Assembly (NCBI RefSeq): GCF_000420365.1
Contig: NZ_ATUU01000002.1
Span: 186,001-250,000, forward strand
Direction: 5' to 3'
DNA from: Weissella halotolerans DSM 20190
GTDB lineage: Bacteria > Bacillota > Bacilli > Lactobacillales > Lactobacillaceae
Length of the DNA stretch: 64,000 nucleotides
The notes under the pieces were generated by a model. It ran no database searches, was not told the origin of the DNA, and saw only the letters and a program-made list of their open reading frames with translations. The position numbers and the translations under genes are program-made. Shown piece by piece: positions 1-8,627 of this stretch. The stretch's first letter is position 1. Every line of letters starts with the position of its first letter.

Positions 1-1500
1 CAAGTAAGCGTGAGCCACCTGAGCAGGCTTGCGGTGCTGAACAGTTACTTGGTAATTCATGTCGATCATCTCTGCCGTTGTAATCCGGTTGGCCAGTCGG
101 TTCAGGCTGGCCTCAACCCGTGGATATTTCGCCAGCAATTCTGGCCGAACTAAGGGCGCTCCTTGGTAGGGTGGAAAGAAATGCCGGTCATCTTTTAACG
201 CCACTAAGTGATCAACCTTTAATTGAGGATCAGTCGTATAGGCATCAATCACATCTACCTGTCCCTGCCGCAGGGCATCATATTTCAAACTAGGTTCCAT
301 CATATTCACCGCCATTAAATTCAACCCATACGCTTTTTTCAAACCTGGATAGCCGTCCGCTGATTGATAAAAGTCTGGATCAAAGGCAGCACTTTCATGA
401 TGGGCCTGCTGGACTAAGTCTGATACCGTCTGCAGGTGCTGATGTTTAGCCACCTCATCTTTCATAGCCAAGGCATAACCATTCTGATAACGCATAGGTT
501 TTAAGTAAATAAAACCATCTTGACGGGCTACAATCTGCTTAGCCTTTTGATAAGCCTGCTTAGGGTCATGATTAACGGGCACCTTTTTATGACTAATTGT
601 TTGTAAGATTGTCCCGGTGAATTCAGGGTAAAGATCGATATCACCACGTTGAAGGGCCTTATAGAGGAAAGTTGTTCCGCCAAAATTTGGCTTTAATTGC
701 ACTTTCAGTTGGGGCTGGTCTTGTTCAATTAATTCTTTGTACATATTAATTAAAATTTCCGGTTCAGACCCCAGCTTACCGGCAATGACAATCTTTTCAC
801 TACGCGCCTGTACTGTTTGCCAACCTGCATAGCCTAGGATACCTCCAGTTAGGACTAGTAAAACAAGCAAACCCTGCTTCAATGGTAACTTAGCTAGTCC
901 ATTCAACCCCCATGAGAAGACGAGGGCTAGTAAGGCGGCTAGCACGGCTCCAATCAATAATTGGGCATTATTATTGGTTTGAATACCTAAGAGAATCAGA
1001 GTGCCAAGCCCACCGGCACCGATTAAAGCGGCTAAGGTTGCCGTACCAATAACCATCACCATGGCAATACGAATGCCCGATAAAATTGCTGGCATAGCCA
1101 GGGGCAATTGAATATGAATTAGTTTAAACCAGTAGGTTAGACCAAATGCATCAGCCGCCTCATCTAAACTTGGGTCAATTCCGATTAAACCTGCATAGGC
1201 ATTTTGATAAATTGGCATTAATGCATATAAAACCAGGGCTATCGTAGCTGGCACCGTCCCAATACCAACCAGCGGAATTAGCACCCCTAAAACAGCCAGG
1301 CTGGGAATGGTTTGAATAATCCCAGCTAGTTGCAAAACGGCATTCCCCAAGCGCCGGTGGCCAAAGAGGGCGATGGCCAGGGAAAGCGCCAAAACTGTCG
1401 CAATCACTACCGATAGCAGGGATAAAAAGATATGTTCCTGTAAGGCCGCCCAAATTTCAGCCTGCCGGGTTTGTAACATGTTCATTAGATTAGTCCACAT
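1..1500 (-). CDS. Osmoprotectant ABC transporter permease fused to substrate-binding domain (3' end outside window)
   Basis: Membrane subunit of a glycine betaine/carnitine/choline (OpuC/Bil type) importer. The reading frame starts at the ATG whose complement is 1498-1500 and stays open for 500 codons to the window edge, so the C-terminus is missing. Residues 1 to about 215 form a multi-helix BPD-type permease with the EAA-like stretch EAADAFGLT. After one more hydrophobic helix, from about residue 233, an OpuAC-type binding domain begins (GKLGSEPEILINMYKELIE, then FGGTTFLYKAL and DLYPEFTGT). The fusion keeps the binding domain on the membrane without a lipid anchor. The start overlaps the end of the upstream ATPase gene by 11 bases, implying translational coupling. 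The substrate within the quaternary-amine group cannot be decided from sequence. Confidence 0.9.
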   Translation of the reverse strand, partial: MWTNLMNMLQTRQAEIWAALQEHIFLSLLSVVIATVLALSLAIALFGHRRLGNAVLQLAGIIQTIPSLAVLGVLIPLVGIGTVPATIALVLYALMPIYQNAYAGLIGIDPSLDEAADAFGLTYWFKLIHIQLPLAMPAILSGIRIAMVMVIGTATLAALIGAGGLGTLILLGIQTNNNAQLLIGAVLAALLALVFSWGLNGLAKLPLKQGLLVLLVLTGGILGYAGWQTVQARSEKIVIAGKLGSEPEILINMYKELIEQDQPQLKVQLKPNFGGTTFLYKALQRGDIDLYPEFTGTILQTISHKKVPVNHDPKQAYQKAKQIVARQDGFIYLKPMRYQNGYALAMKDEVAKHQHLQTVSDLVQQAHHESAAFDPDFYQSADGYPGLKKAYGLNLMAVNMMEPSLKYDALRQGQVDVIDAYTTDPQLKVDHLVALKDDRHFFPPYQGAPLVRPELLAKYPRVEASLNRLANRITTAEMIDMNYQVTVQHRKPAQVAHAYL

Positions 1501-2446
1501 GGCGGTCCTCCTCTTGACTGGCTAAAAAGGCCATCACATCCGCCTGAGTTAGAACACGATTTCCCTCAACCACGACCTGTGTTTGTTGCTGCAACTTGCT
1601 GGCTAAGGTTGCAAGACTAGCACTAATCGGTAGCTGAGGTTGATGGCCCACTTGATCTGCTCCTACCGCCTGACCAAAGCCAGCCATTACCATTGCTTTA
1701 ACCGCGGGCACCTGTGCTTGAGCCATAAAATCACGCACAAACTCGTTAGCTGGCTGCATTAGGAGGTCACTTGGGCTACCTACTTGTAATAAATGCCCAT
1801 TTTGCATAATTCCGATTCGCTGACCTAAACGAACAGCCTCCGTCATATCATGAGTCACAAAGACGATGGTCATCTTATATTCTTGATGCAGGGTTAGCAC
1901 TAAATCCTGTAACTGACGACGCGATAAGGGGTCTAAGGCACTAAAGGGCTCATCCATGAGCACAATCTGTGGACGGGCGATTAAACCTCGAATAATACCT
2001 ACCCGTTGCTGCTCACCCCCAGATAAATCAGCGGGTTTTCGGTCAAAATACTCACTGGCCGACAGCCCCACCTGATTAAGTAAGCGTTCAGCTTGTTGCC
2101 GACTGGTAGCATTATCCCGATGAGCTGCCTGTAATGGTAACATCACATTCTCCCCAATTGTCATATTCGGAAAAAGAGCTATCTCTTGTAAAACATAGCC
2201 AATTGACTGCCTTAACTGGGTTAAAGCTTGCAGCTGATTATCTTTACCAGCTACTCTAATGTTTCCCTGACTAGGTTCAACTAGTCGATTAATCATTTTA
2301 AGTGTGGTTGTTTTACCACTACCACTTGGACCAACTAAGACAAATAGTTCACCCATTTTAACCGTCAAATTAAGGTCTTGAACAACGGGTCGCTGTTGAT
2401 AAAACTTGCTTACTTGGTGAAACTGAATAATTTCTGTATCTGACAC
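1490..2446 (-). CDS. opuCA: Osmoprotectant ABC transporter ATP-binding protein
   Basis: Energises the adjacent betaine/carnitine/choline importer. The 318-residue protein has Walker A GPSGSGKTT near residue 39, a Q-loop, the ABC signature LSGGEQQRVG, Walker B IVLMDEP and the switch histidine in FVTHD. This is the ProV/OpuCA subfamily, but the C-terminal part after the ATPase (about 80 residues) is short. It ends in a single weak CBS-like stretch (VVVEGNRVLTQADVMAFL) instead of the usual CBS pair, so ionic-strength sensing may be reduced. It starts with GTG (complement of 2444-2446) behind a weak GGGGTGG-type binding site. It is first in a two-gene operon with the permease/binding fusion. Confidence 0.92.
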   Translation of the reverse strand: MSDTEIIQFHQVSKFYQQRPVVQDLNLTVKMGELFVLVGPSGSGKTTTLKMINRLVEPSQGNIRVAGKDNQLQALTQLRQSIGYVLQEIALFPNMTIGENVMLPLQAAHRDNATSRQQAERLLNQVGLSASEYFDRKPADLSGGEQQRVGIIRGLIARPQIVLMDEPFSALDPLSRRQLQDLVLTLHQEYKMTIVFVTHDMTEAVRLGQRIGIMQNGHLLQVGSPSDLLMQPANEFVRDFMAQAQVPAVKAMVMAGFGQAVGADQVGHQPQLPISASLATLASKLQQQTQVVVEGNRVLTQADVMAFLASQEEDRHVD

Positions 2447-2542
2447 CTTACCACCCCATCATTTCCCATCACTACAATTAAAAAGAGCTTACCAAAAATG
2501 CCCTATTCACGCAACGGCCTTAACTATGCGTCCAAACTAGCC

Positions 2543-3877
2543 TTAAGCTAACTTACTGTAAGCAGATGCCGAGATAGAGGGGAAAATATTAATAATCCGT
2601 TCTAACTGGTCCGGGGTGAAGCCAAATTCAATAGCTGGTAACAAACTGTTTACCACATCCACTGCCTGCTCTGAAATTTCAGTCACACCAACTAATTGAT
2701 TCTGCTGGTTAAAAATCAATTTGACCTTGGCGATATCTTCATAACTTACCTGTCGGTACCAGTTTTGCTTTAAATCGCGCTCAACAATCCGATAAATAGC
2801 TGGGTTTGCTTGTGCAGTGGCAATATCGACTCCGGCCTGTGCAATCCGAGGCGATGTAAAAACAGTCGTCGCAATAGCCGGGTAACGAATCGGTGCTTTT
2901 TCATCTCCCGCAAATAAGTGCATCAAGTAACGAGACTCAAACATGGCGGTTGGCGTTAACTTTGGTACATCTTTACTTAGTACATCGCCACTCGCATAGA
3001 TGTTGGGTACTGTTGTTTGTAAGTAATCATTGACCACAATGCCATCTTCATTAGTCTCAATACCTAGCTCTGCGAGACCTAGCCCCTTAGTATTTGCTAT
3101 CCGACCGCTCGCATCTAATATCCAATCCGTTGTCACTATGCCAGCTGCTGTGTGTACCTGCAAGTTACTAGCCGCTGCTGTCACTGCTTTAGGCTGGGCC
3201 GACTTAATAAACCGTACCCCACGTTTTTTTAAATCAGCAACCATCAAATCAACAAAGGCTGGATCAAACGCACGTAGTACTCGGTCATGATGCAATAATA
3301 CCGTCACATCACTGCCAGCCGCATTTGCCAGTGTGGCTGATTCTAGGGCAATATACCCGCCACCAATAATGGTTATCTGCTTAGGCATTTTCTTTAATGC
3401 TAGAAAATCTGTTGAGTCATGTAAATACTCCTTACCTGGAATATCTAAAATATGTGGATGCATTCCCGTTGCAATGACCAATTTATCAGCTTGGTAGGTT
3501 CGTCCAGCTACCTCAATCGTATGTGCATCAACTAACCGTCCCTTGCCAAAAATTAAATCAATACCAGCCGCTTCCATTGAGTCTGCTAAACCAGTAGGAA
3601 TATCCTCAATGACCGTCTGCTTATGAGCTTGATTCTTTGGCCAATCAATTTGTCCACTAGCAGCAACCGTTCCATGCATTCTTTCTAATTCCCGTTGTAA
3701 GGTAACAGGTTCGTCTAAGGCTACCTTGGCATTACAGCCCCAATTAGGACAGGTCCCGCCGATACGATCAGCCTCGATGACACCAATTCGAAAACCTCTT
3801 TCCGCTAAAGGCAAGGCTCCATCAAAGGTAGCGTGGCCACTTCCTAAATACAAAACATCATAGTCAAATTCAGTCAT
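2543..3877 (-). CDS. FAD-dependent pyridine nucleotide-disulfide oxidoreductase, class I, with non-canonical C-terminus
   Basis: A 444-residue protein of the glutathione reductase/dihydrolipoamide dehydrogenase/mercuric reductase fold. An N-terminal FAD-binding motif (LYLGSGHATF) is followed by the redox-active pair Cys43 and Cys48 in GGTCPNWGC. A central NAD(P) motif (IIGGGYIALESA) and the second FAD motif (YASGDV) are present, then a dimerisation domain. The C-terminal HPTxxE motif that supplies the His-Glu acid/base dyad is not conserved: FPSISA at 432-437 puts Phe at the His position and Ala at the Glu position. It therefore looks closer to MerA-like enzymes than to true glutathione reductase, but it has no C-terminal cysteine pair. 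A GGGGGAAG binding site precedes the ATG. It is monocistronic by position. The substrate is unknown. Confidence 0.85.
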   Translation of the reverse strand: MTEFDYDVLYLGSGHATFDGALPLAERGFRIGVIEADRIGGTCPNWGCNAKVALDEPVTLQRELERMHGTVAASGQIDWPKNQAHKQTVIEDIPTGLADSMEAAGIDLIFGKGRLVDAHTIEVAGRTYQADKLVIATGMHPHILDIPGKEYLHDSTDFLALKKMPKQITIIGGGYIALESATLANAAGSDVTVLLHHDRVLRAFDPAFVDLMVADLKKRGVRFIKSAQPKAVTAAASNLQVHTAAGIVTTDWILDASGRIANTKGLGLAELGIETNEDGIVVNDYLQTTVPNIYASGDVLSKDVPKLTPTAMFESRYLMHLFAGDEKAPIRYPAIATTVFTSPRIAQAGVDIATAQANPAIYRIVERDLKQNWYRQVSYEDIAKVKLIFNQQNQLVGVTEISEQAVDVVNSLLPAIEFGFTPDQLERIINIFPSISASAYSKLA

Positions 3878-3971
3878 TACTTCCCCCTATACCATTACTG
3901 ACACGTCTTTTACGTCATTTAGCTTACCATAAAGCACATTACTTTTAGTAAGAACTTTGCTTGAACCAATA

Positions 3972-4010
3972 AAAAAGAGCCAGCATTGCTTACACAATGC
4001 TGGCTCTTTT
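3972..4010 (-). terminator. Intrinsic terminator of the NADH dehydrogenase gene
   Basis: On the minus strand, an AAGAGCCAGCATTG arm pairs with CAATGCTGGCTCTT around a short loop and is followed by a run of six T. It starts 7 bases after the stop codon of the NDH-2 gene. The symmetric A/T flanks could also let it act on plus-strand transcripts. Confidence 0.9.
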
Positions 4011-4017
4011 AACTAAA

Positions 4018-5703
4018 TTACTTTTTACCTAAATCATTATAAATTGTTTTTTCTTTTCCATGTAAGAGCAAATCAAACTTACGCTCCAGATATGGCATCA
4101 ACCAGAAGTCAACACCTAATACACGACCGGATCCGTTCATAATGGCCAATGAAGAAGCAGCAAAGATTAATGCCATCACTTCTGACCCACTTTGAATCGT
4201 CAAGTAAAGGCCAATCAAAACACCAATAAAGCCGGCCACTGAAGTGAACATACCAAAGACAATCAACCAACCAATAATGATTTCAACCGTTCCAACCCAG
4301 GTACCGTAGAATGGTTGACCCTGTCCTAATGACATCCATGTTAACCCAACAATAAAGCGCAAAGGCAAACTAAATAGTACATTTGCATTCCGTGAGGTCC
4401 AACCATAGAAAGGATTCCGTCCATCAGGAGTCTCAAAGAATTCATCCCGGAGATAGTGGCCCAAATAGTACCAACTATGCACTTGTAGGTACCAGTAAAT
4501 GTTAATGATGTACTTAAACATGTTGGCAAAGAAACCGGACATCGAAAGTCCCTTCTTACCAATTTTAACATTACCGATTTGATCCAAAACGGCAACCGCA
4601 TAGTGTGAACCAATTGAAACGGCATAACCTTGGTAGCGGCCCTTAAAGTCGACCCGCTGACCCTTACCCGTCAAATCAAAGACGATGTTTGGTACAGCCG
4701 TATTAACCGCTGACTCACCACCTTCAACTGTCTGTGGAGTCCAACCAGAACGCGGATTATCTTCTACAATCAAGTCTGGCTCACGGTAAGCGGCGACATC
4801 ACCAACAACATAAATATCATCCTCGCCAACAGCACGTGAATACTGGTCCGTCATGAAACGACCACCAGGACCCTGTTCTAGGTTCCACTTAGCGCCTTGT
4901 GGCTTAGCCTTAACGCCAGCTGTCCAAATTAAGGTCTCGGTAGGAATCTCACTACCATCCTTCAAAACAGCTGCACTTTCCTTGACTTCAACCACCGCCG
5001 TACTCTCTTGGATGGTCACGTCATGCTCTTCAAAGTAGGCTTGTGCTTTGTCGGCTAGCTTACGGTCTGACAACATATTCAAAATACTTGGTGCAGCCTC
5101 AACCACATGGATCTTAATTTCTGATTCATCAAGTCCGTTCTCCACCGCTAGGCCATGACGCTGATCTAATAACTCACCAGCCAGTTCAGCTCCAGTGAAA
5201 CCAGAACCAACTACCACAAAGCTTAACTTAGCAGCTCGCTTAACAGGATCTAATTCTAATGCACCATCATGCACAACACTCTCAATGTGTTCACGCAGGC
5301 GGATGGCTTCTTCATAAGACCACAAAGTAAAGCCATACTCTTCAACTCCTGGTGTGCCAAAGGTATTCGTAGTACCACCCGTAGCGATGACTAACTTTTC
5401 ATAAGAGATGTCACCATCCATTGTTGAAACAACCTTAGCATCCTTATCGATGTTTGTAATTTTGGTTGTGACTAATTTGATATTAGAGAAGGGCTTCAAT
5501 AAAGTTCGTAAGTCCTTACGTACTTCACTAGGCTCAACTCGTCCCGTTGCCACTTCATGTAATTCTGTTTTATAAGTCATGAAAGAGTGCTTATCAACTA
5601 AGACAATTTGATAATCAGTCCCTCGTAACTGTTTAGCCAACTTACGTGCTGCCATGACACCAGCAAAACCTGCACCGGCGACAACAATATTTTTAGCTGC
5701 CAT
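4018..5703 (-). CDS. ndh: Type II NADH dehydrogenase (NDH-2) with C-terminal DoxX-like membrane domain
   Basis: Non-proton-pumping NADH:quinone oxidoreductase, 561 residues. The N-terminal FAD motif is VVAGAGFAG, the second nucleotide-binding motif is VVVGSGFTGAELAGE near residue 165, and the third FAD region is IYVVGDVAAY. The usual AQxAxQ quinone-site motif is replaced by TPQTVEGGESA. After about residue 395 the protein continues into four or more hydrophobic segments (FIVGLTWMSLGQGQPF, VGTVEIIIGWLIVFGMF and so on) resembling DoxX, so it is longer than the usual roughly 400-residue NDH-2. I chose the ATG at 5701-5703 because AAGGAGAG lies 8 bases upstream; an in-frame start further upstream lacks one. 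It ends at a strong terminator. Confidence 0.9.
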   Translation of the reverse strand: MAAKNIVVAGAGFAGVMAARKLAKQLRGTDYQIVLVDKHSFMTYKTELHEVATGRVEPSEVRKDLRTLLKPFSNIKLVTTKITNIDKDAKVVSTMDGDISYEKLVIATGGTTNTFGTPGVEEYGFTLWSYEEAIRLREHIESVVHDGALELDPVKRAAKLSFVVVGSGFTGAELAGELLDQRHGLAVENGLDESEIKIHVVEAAPSILNMLSDRKLADKAQAYFEEHDVTIQESTAVVEVKESAAVLKDGSEIPTETLIWTAGVKAKPQGAKWNLEQGPGGRFMTDQYSRAVGEDDIYVVGDVAAYREPDLIVEDNPRSGWTPQTVEGGESAVNTAVPNIVFDLTGKGQRVDFKGRYQGYAVSIGSHYAVAVLDQIGNVKIGKKGLSMSGFFANMFKYIINIYWYLQVHSWYYLGHYLRDEFFETPDGRNPFYGWTSRNANVLFSLPLRFIVGLTWMSLGQGQPFYGTWVGTVEIIIGWLIVFGMFTSVAGFIGVLIGLYLTIQSGSEVMALIFAASSLAIMNGSGRVLGVDFWLMPYLERKFDLLLHGKEKTIYNDLGKK

Positions 5704-5834
5704 ACCACTAACTCTCCTTAGATATAATGAAAAAATAATGAAACAAGGGCCCGCGTCTTTGAATCTTCCCTTAACGTTGAACCACTTATTTAAACGCTGT
5801 ACCTCTAACAAAACCCGCAGGTACCTACTCTTTC

Positions 5835-5865
5835 ATTGTATCAAGTTTTTCCATTAATTTCACAA
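5835..5865 (-). promoter_or_regulatory. Candidate promoter of ndh
   Basis: Minus-strand TTGTGA (5860-5865) and TACAAT (5835-5840) separated by 19 bases, about 130 bases upstream of the ndh start. The spacing is long, so the assignment is tentative. Confidence 0.4.
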
Positions 5866-5922
5866 GGTTTTGCGTTAATTTGAAAATATCGCCTTACTTA
5901 CCCCAAAAAATTCCTTAATCGT

Positions 5923-6867
5923 TTACTTAGTTAACATACCATCATGAATGTGATCAATATTCCACTTCAACATGGAGTAATAGGTGTCCCCAGGTTTACC
6001 GCGTTTAGCCAAGGAATCAGTATAGATTTTAGCGTAAATAGGTAAGCCAGTTTCTTTGGCAACCTTTTCCATTGACTTTGGTGATACCGAACTTTCAACA
6101 AACAGAGATTTTACATCCGACTGCCTAATTTTTTGCAAGACTGCCTTCATCTGGGCTGGTGTGCCCTGCGCCTCCGTATTAATTTCCCAAATAAAGGCTG
6201 GGCGAATGCCATAAGCCTTAGAAAAATACTTAAAAGCACCTTCAGAGGTAACTAATAGCCGTTGTTTTTCAGGAACATCCGCAAATTTATGTTTTGCCTC
6301 ATTATCTAAGGCTGTTAATTTTTTAACGTAGGCATCACTACGTTCCTGAATAGCTGCTGCCCGCCTAGGTTCCTTATCTTTTAGCACCTTGGTAATCGTT
6401 TGTACATATTTAATCCCATTTTGTAGGTCTAACCAGGCATGGGGATCCGTCTCATTTTCTTGGCCCTTGCCGGTTAGATAAAGCGGTTTAACCTGGGCTG
6501 ATGCAGCAAAGACCTCTTGATTATCTTTCTTGTTGGCTGTTTTCATTAATTTCTTAAACCAGCCATTGCCACCCGTCTCTAGATTTAACCCATTATGGAA
6601 GACCACATCAGCATCTGTAGCAGCCCGCACATCTTCTGTTTGTGGCTCATATTCATGTGGGTCCGTCCCCCGCTTTACGATGCTATACACTTTTACATCT
6701 GGTCCCCCGACCTGTTGCACCATATCTTCTAAAATAGAATTTGTCGTGACAACACGCAGTTTGCCGGTCTGCTGGTGTGTTTGATGCCCCCGACTATTCA
6801 CAAACCACATCAAGCCACCGACAAAGACTGCCAATGCAATGATTAATCCACCTAATTTTTTAGTCAT
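5923..6867 (-). CDS. mntA: Metal (probably manganese) ABC transporter substrate-binding protein
   Basis: Cluster A-I (PsaA/MntA/ZnuA) binding protein of 314 residues that captures divalent metal outside the cell. The four predicted ligands are His71 (TDPHEYEP), His143 (DPHAWLD), Glu209 (VTSEGAF) and Asp284 (YTDSL). The His-His-Glu-Asp set and the lack of a histidine-rich loop fit Mn/Fe-type rather than Zn-type proteins. The N-terminus is a single hydrophobic helix (residues 5-24) with no cysteine, so no lipobox exists and the protein is probably held by an uncleaved helix. It is the last gene of a three-gene operon and overlaps the permease gene by 8 bases. Confidence 0.9.
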   Translation of the reverse strand: MTKKLGGLIIALAVFVGGLMWFVNSRGHQTHQQTGKLRVVTTNSILEDMVQQVGGPDVKVYSIVKRGTDPHEYEPQTEDVRAATDADVVFHNGLNLETGGNGWFKKLMKTANKKDNQEVFAASAQVKPLYLTGKGQENETDPHAWLDLQNGIKYVQTITKVLKDKEPRRAAAIQERSDAYVKKLTALDNEAKHKFADVPEKQRLLVTSEGAFKYFSKAYGIRPAFIWEINTEAQGTPAQMKAVLQKIRQSDVKSLFVESSVSPKSMEKVAKETGLPIYAKIYTDSLAKRGKPGDTYYSMLKWNIDHIHDGMLTK

Positions 6868-7711
6868 GTTGTCCCCCTAATTTTTGAATAAAACCTTGCT
6901 TTGGTGCCAGAATAAAGGACACTAAAAAGATAAGTGCCGCCATTAAAACGATTGCTGGGCCAGAGGCCCAATTGAAGGTATAAGAGAAATATAAGCCAAC
7001 CACAGATGCTAGTAGACCAAAGCTAGCCGCCAAGACTAACATCCAGTCCAAACGGTTAGTCCATAAGAAGGCAGTCGCAGCAGGTGTAATTAGCATCGCC
7101 ACAATTAAAATAATCCCCACTGTTTGTAAGGCTGAGCCCGTCACTAAGGTCAGCACAATCATCAAGGCATACTGAATGGCTTGTGTATTCAACCCGTAAA
7201 CCTGGGCAAAATGTGGATCAAATGACGTTATTTGTAATTCTTTGAATAAGAGCACAACAAACAAGAGCACAATGACTAAAATAAAGGCCGTCGTCATAAG
7301 ATCTTGGTCCGAAACAGCTAAAACGTTACCGAATAATATATGGTGCAAGTTGGTTGACGACTCTGCCATTGAAATAAGAATAAAGCCTAATGCAAAAAAA
7401 GCAGAGAAAACGATACCAATGGCGGTGTCATTTTTTAAGCGACTATGATTGGCTACAAAGCCAATCAGTAATGCAGCAAAGAGCCCAAAACCAGCTGCCC
7501 CCCACAGCAGATTAATGCCCAACATGTAGGCAAGGGCGACGCCTGGCAACACAGAATGTGATATGGCATCACCCATTAAAGACATTCCGCGCAAAATAAT
7601 GAATGACCCAATCACACCAGACATTAAACCAACCATGATTGACGCCAATAGAGCGCTTTGCAAAAAGTTGTAGTGGCCCAGCGCCATAATAAAGGATTGT
7701 ATACTCGTCAT
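6860..7711 (-). CDS. mntC: Metal ABC transporter permease (Mn/Zn family)
   Basis: ABC-3 family integral membrane subunit, 283 residues, with about eight hydrophobic helices. The family-typical stretch RGMSLMGDAISHSVLPGVAL lies near residues 41-60, and a GSALQTVGIILIVAMLITPAATA segment lies near the middle. It forms the metal channel with the ATPase encoded 3 bases upstream and the binding protein encoded downstream. The operon carries only one permease gene, so the channel is presumably a homodimer. Confidence 0.93.
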   Translation of the reverse strand: MTSIQSFIMALGHYNFLQSALLASIMVGLMSGVIGSFIILRGMSLMGDAISHSVLPGVALAYMLGINLLWGAAGFGLFAALLIGFVANHSRLKNDTAIGIVFSAFFALGFILISMAESSTNLHHILFGNVLAVSDQDLMTTAFILVIVLLFVVLLFKELQITSFDPHFAQVYGLNTQAIQYALMIVLTLVTGSALQTVGIILIVAMLITPAATAFLWTNRLDWMLVLAASFGLLASVVGLYFSYTFNWASGPAIVLMAALIFLVSFILAPKQGFIQKLGGQHD

Positions 7712-7714
7712 TGT

Positions 7715-8452
7715 TTAAGCCTCCACTACGGTTTGAAAAAGTACCGCTCCCAAATCAGCAGAAAAAGCCTGTTGGATGGTTTCCCGCTGATATACCTGTT
7801 CAACTGGTCCAGCGGCGATAATGCCATGATTCATTACGACTAAATCATCAAAATACTGTCTAACCTTATTTAAATCATGATGTACGACAATAATCGTTTT
7901 CCCCGCTTCACGCCAGGCCTGTAAAATTTTCATAATCTCTGCTTCCGAATGCATATCAATCCCCACAAAGGGCTCATCTAAAATCACAACCTGTGCCTCT
8001 TGAACAATAGCCCGGGCAACAAACACTCGCTGTAATTGTCCCCCCGACAATTCGCCGATTTGTCGTTTGCGAAAATCTAGCAGTTTAACCTGAGCCAAGG
8101 CTGCCTGTGCCGCTTGGCGCTCTGCTTTACCTGGCGTTTTAAACAGCCCTAATTTACTATAGGTCCCCGTCAAAACTAATTCTTCCACATTAATTGGAAA
8201 AGAAAGGTCTAAATCAGCCCGTTGCTCTACGTAGGCAATTTGCCGGCGCAATTTTTTAATTGGCTGTCCAGCGAACGTTACCGTGCCCGCTTGGCGGGGA
8301 ATTAACCCTAATACGGCCTTAATCAAGGTTGATTTCCCCGCGCCGTTTGGGCCTATAATGCCGGTTATTGCTCCGGGTGAAAAATCAACTGATAATGTTT
8401 CAAAGACAGGCTTCACTGCGTAGCCTGCTGTGAGATGATGTATTTGTAACAT
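7715..8452 (-). CDS. mntB: Metal ABC transporter ATP-binding protein (Mn/Zn family)
   Basis: ATPase of the metal importer, 245 residues. Walker A GPNGAGKST is at 34-42, the ABC signature is LSGGQLQR, Walker B is VVILDEPF and the switch His is in VVHHD. It is the first gene of the operon, with AGGAGG upstream of its ATG. An inverted repeat of the DtxR/MntR type lies 17 to 32 bases upstream of the start (8469-8484), which supports manganese as substrate. The choice between Mn, Zn and Fe remains an inference. Confidence 0.92.
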   Translation of the reverse strand: MLQIHHLTAGYAVKPVFETLSVDFSPGAITGIIGPNGAGKSTLIKAVLGLIPRQAGTVTFAGQPIKKLRRQIAYVEQRADLDLSFPINVEELVLTGTYSKLGLFKTPGKAERQAAQAALAQVKLLDFRKRQIGELSGGQLQRVFVARAIVQEAQVVILDEPFVGIDMHSEAEIMKILQAWREAGKTIIVVHHDLNKVRQYFDDLVVMNHGIIAAGPVEQVYQRETIQQAFSADLGAVLFQTVVEA

Positions 8453-8468
8453 CGGTCCCCTCCTAAAA

Positions 8469-8484
8469 TTTAGTCTTGCCTAAA
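8469..8484 (-). promoter_or_regulatory. Candidate MntR/DtxR-family operator
   Basis: TTTAG-N6-CTAAA, a perfect 5+5 inverted repeat (TTTAGTCTTGCCTAAA on the plus strand). It sits between the predicted promoter and the mntB ribosome binding site and resembles DtxR-family manganese operators. A second, looser repeat (TTAAT...ATTAA) at 8488-8507 adjoins it. The position downstream of the start site suggests repression by blocking elongation or initiation. Confidence 0.6.
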
Positions 8485-8506
8485 CTTTTAATTAGTCGGC
8501 TCATTA

Positions 8507-8535
8507 AAAATACCAGATTAGCCAAGCTGAAACAA
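8507..8535 (-). promoter_or_regulatory. Candidate promoter of the mntBCA operon
   Basis: Minus-strand TTGTTT (8530-8535) and TATTTT (8507-8512) with 17-base spacing and a TGG extension before the -10 box. The operator at 8469-8484 lies just downstream. Confidence 0.5.
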
Positions 8536-8586
8536 TCTTTTTAGCTATGATGAAAAAAGACTGTAATCATATTACAGTTTGCCAAC

Positions 8587-8612
8587 AAAAAAAGAGACCG
8601 ACAACGGTCTCC
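8587..8612 (-). terminator. Intrinsic terminator of msrB
   Basis: Minus-strand GAGACC-GTTGTC-GGTCTC hairpin followed by seven T, 15 bases after the msrB stop codon. Confidence 0.9.
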
Positions 8613-8627
8613 TTATAAACATTATGC

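Noticed and set aside
4341-5038. Open frames overlapping ndh on both strands
   Set aside because: They are out of frame with, or antisense to, a full-length NDH-2 with intact motifs.
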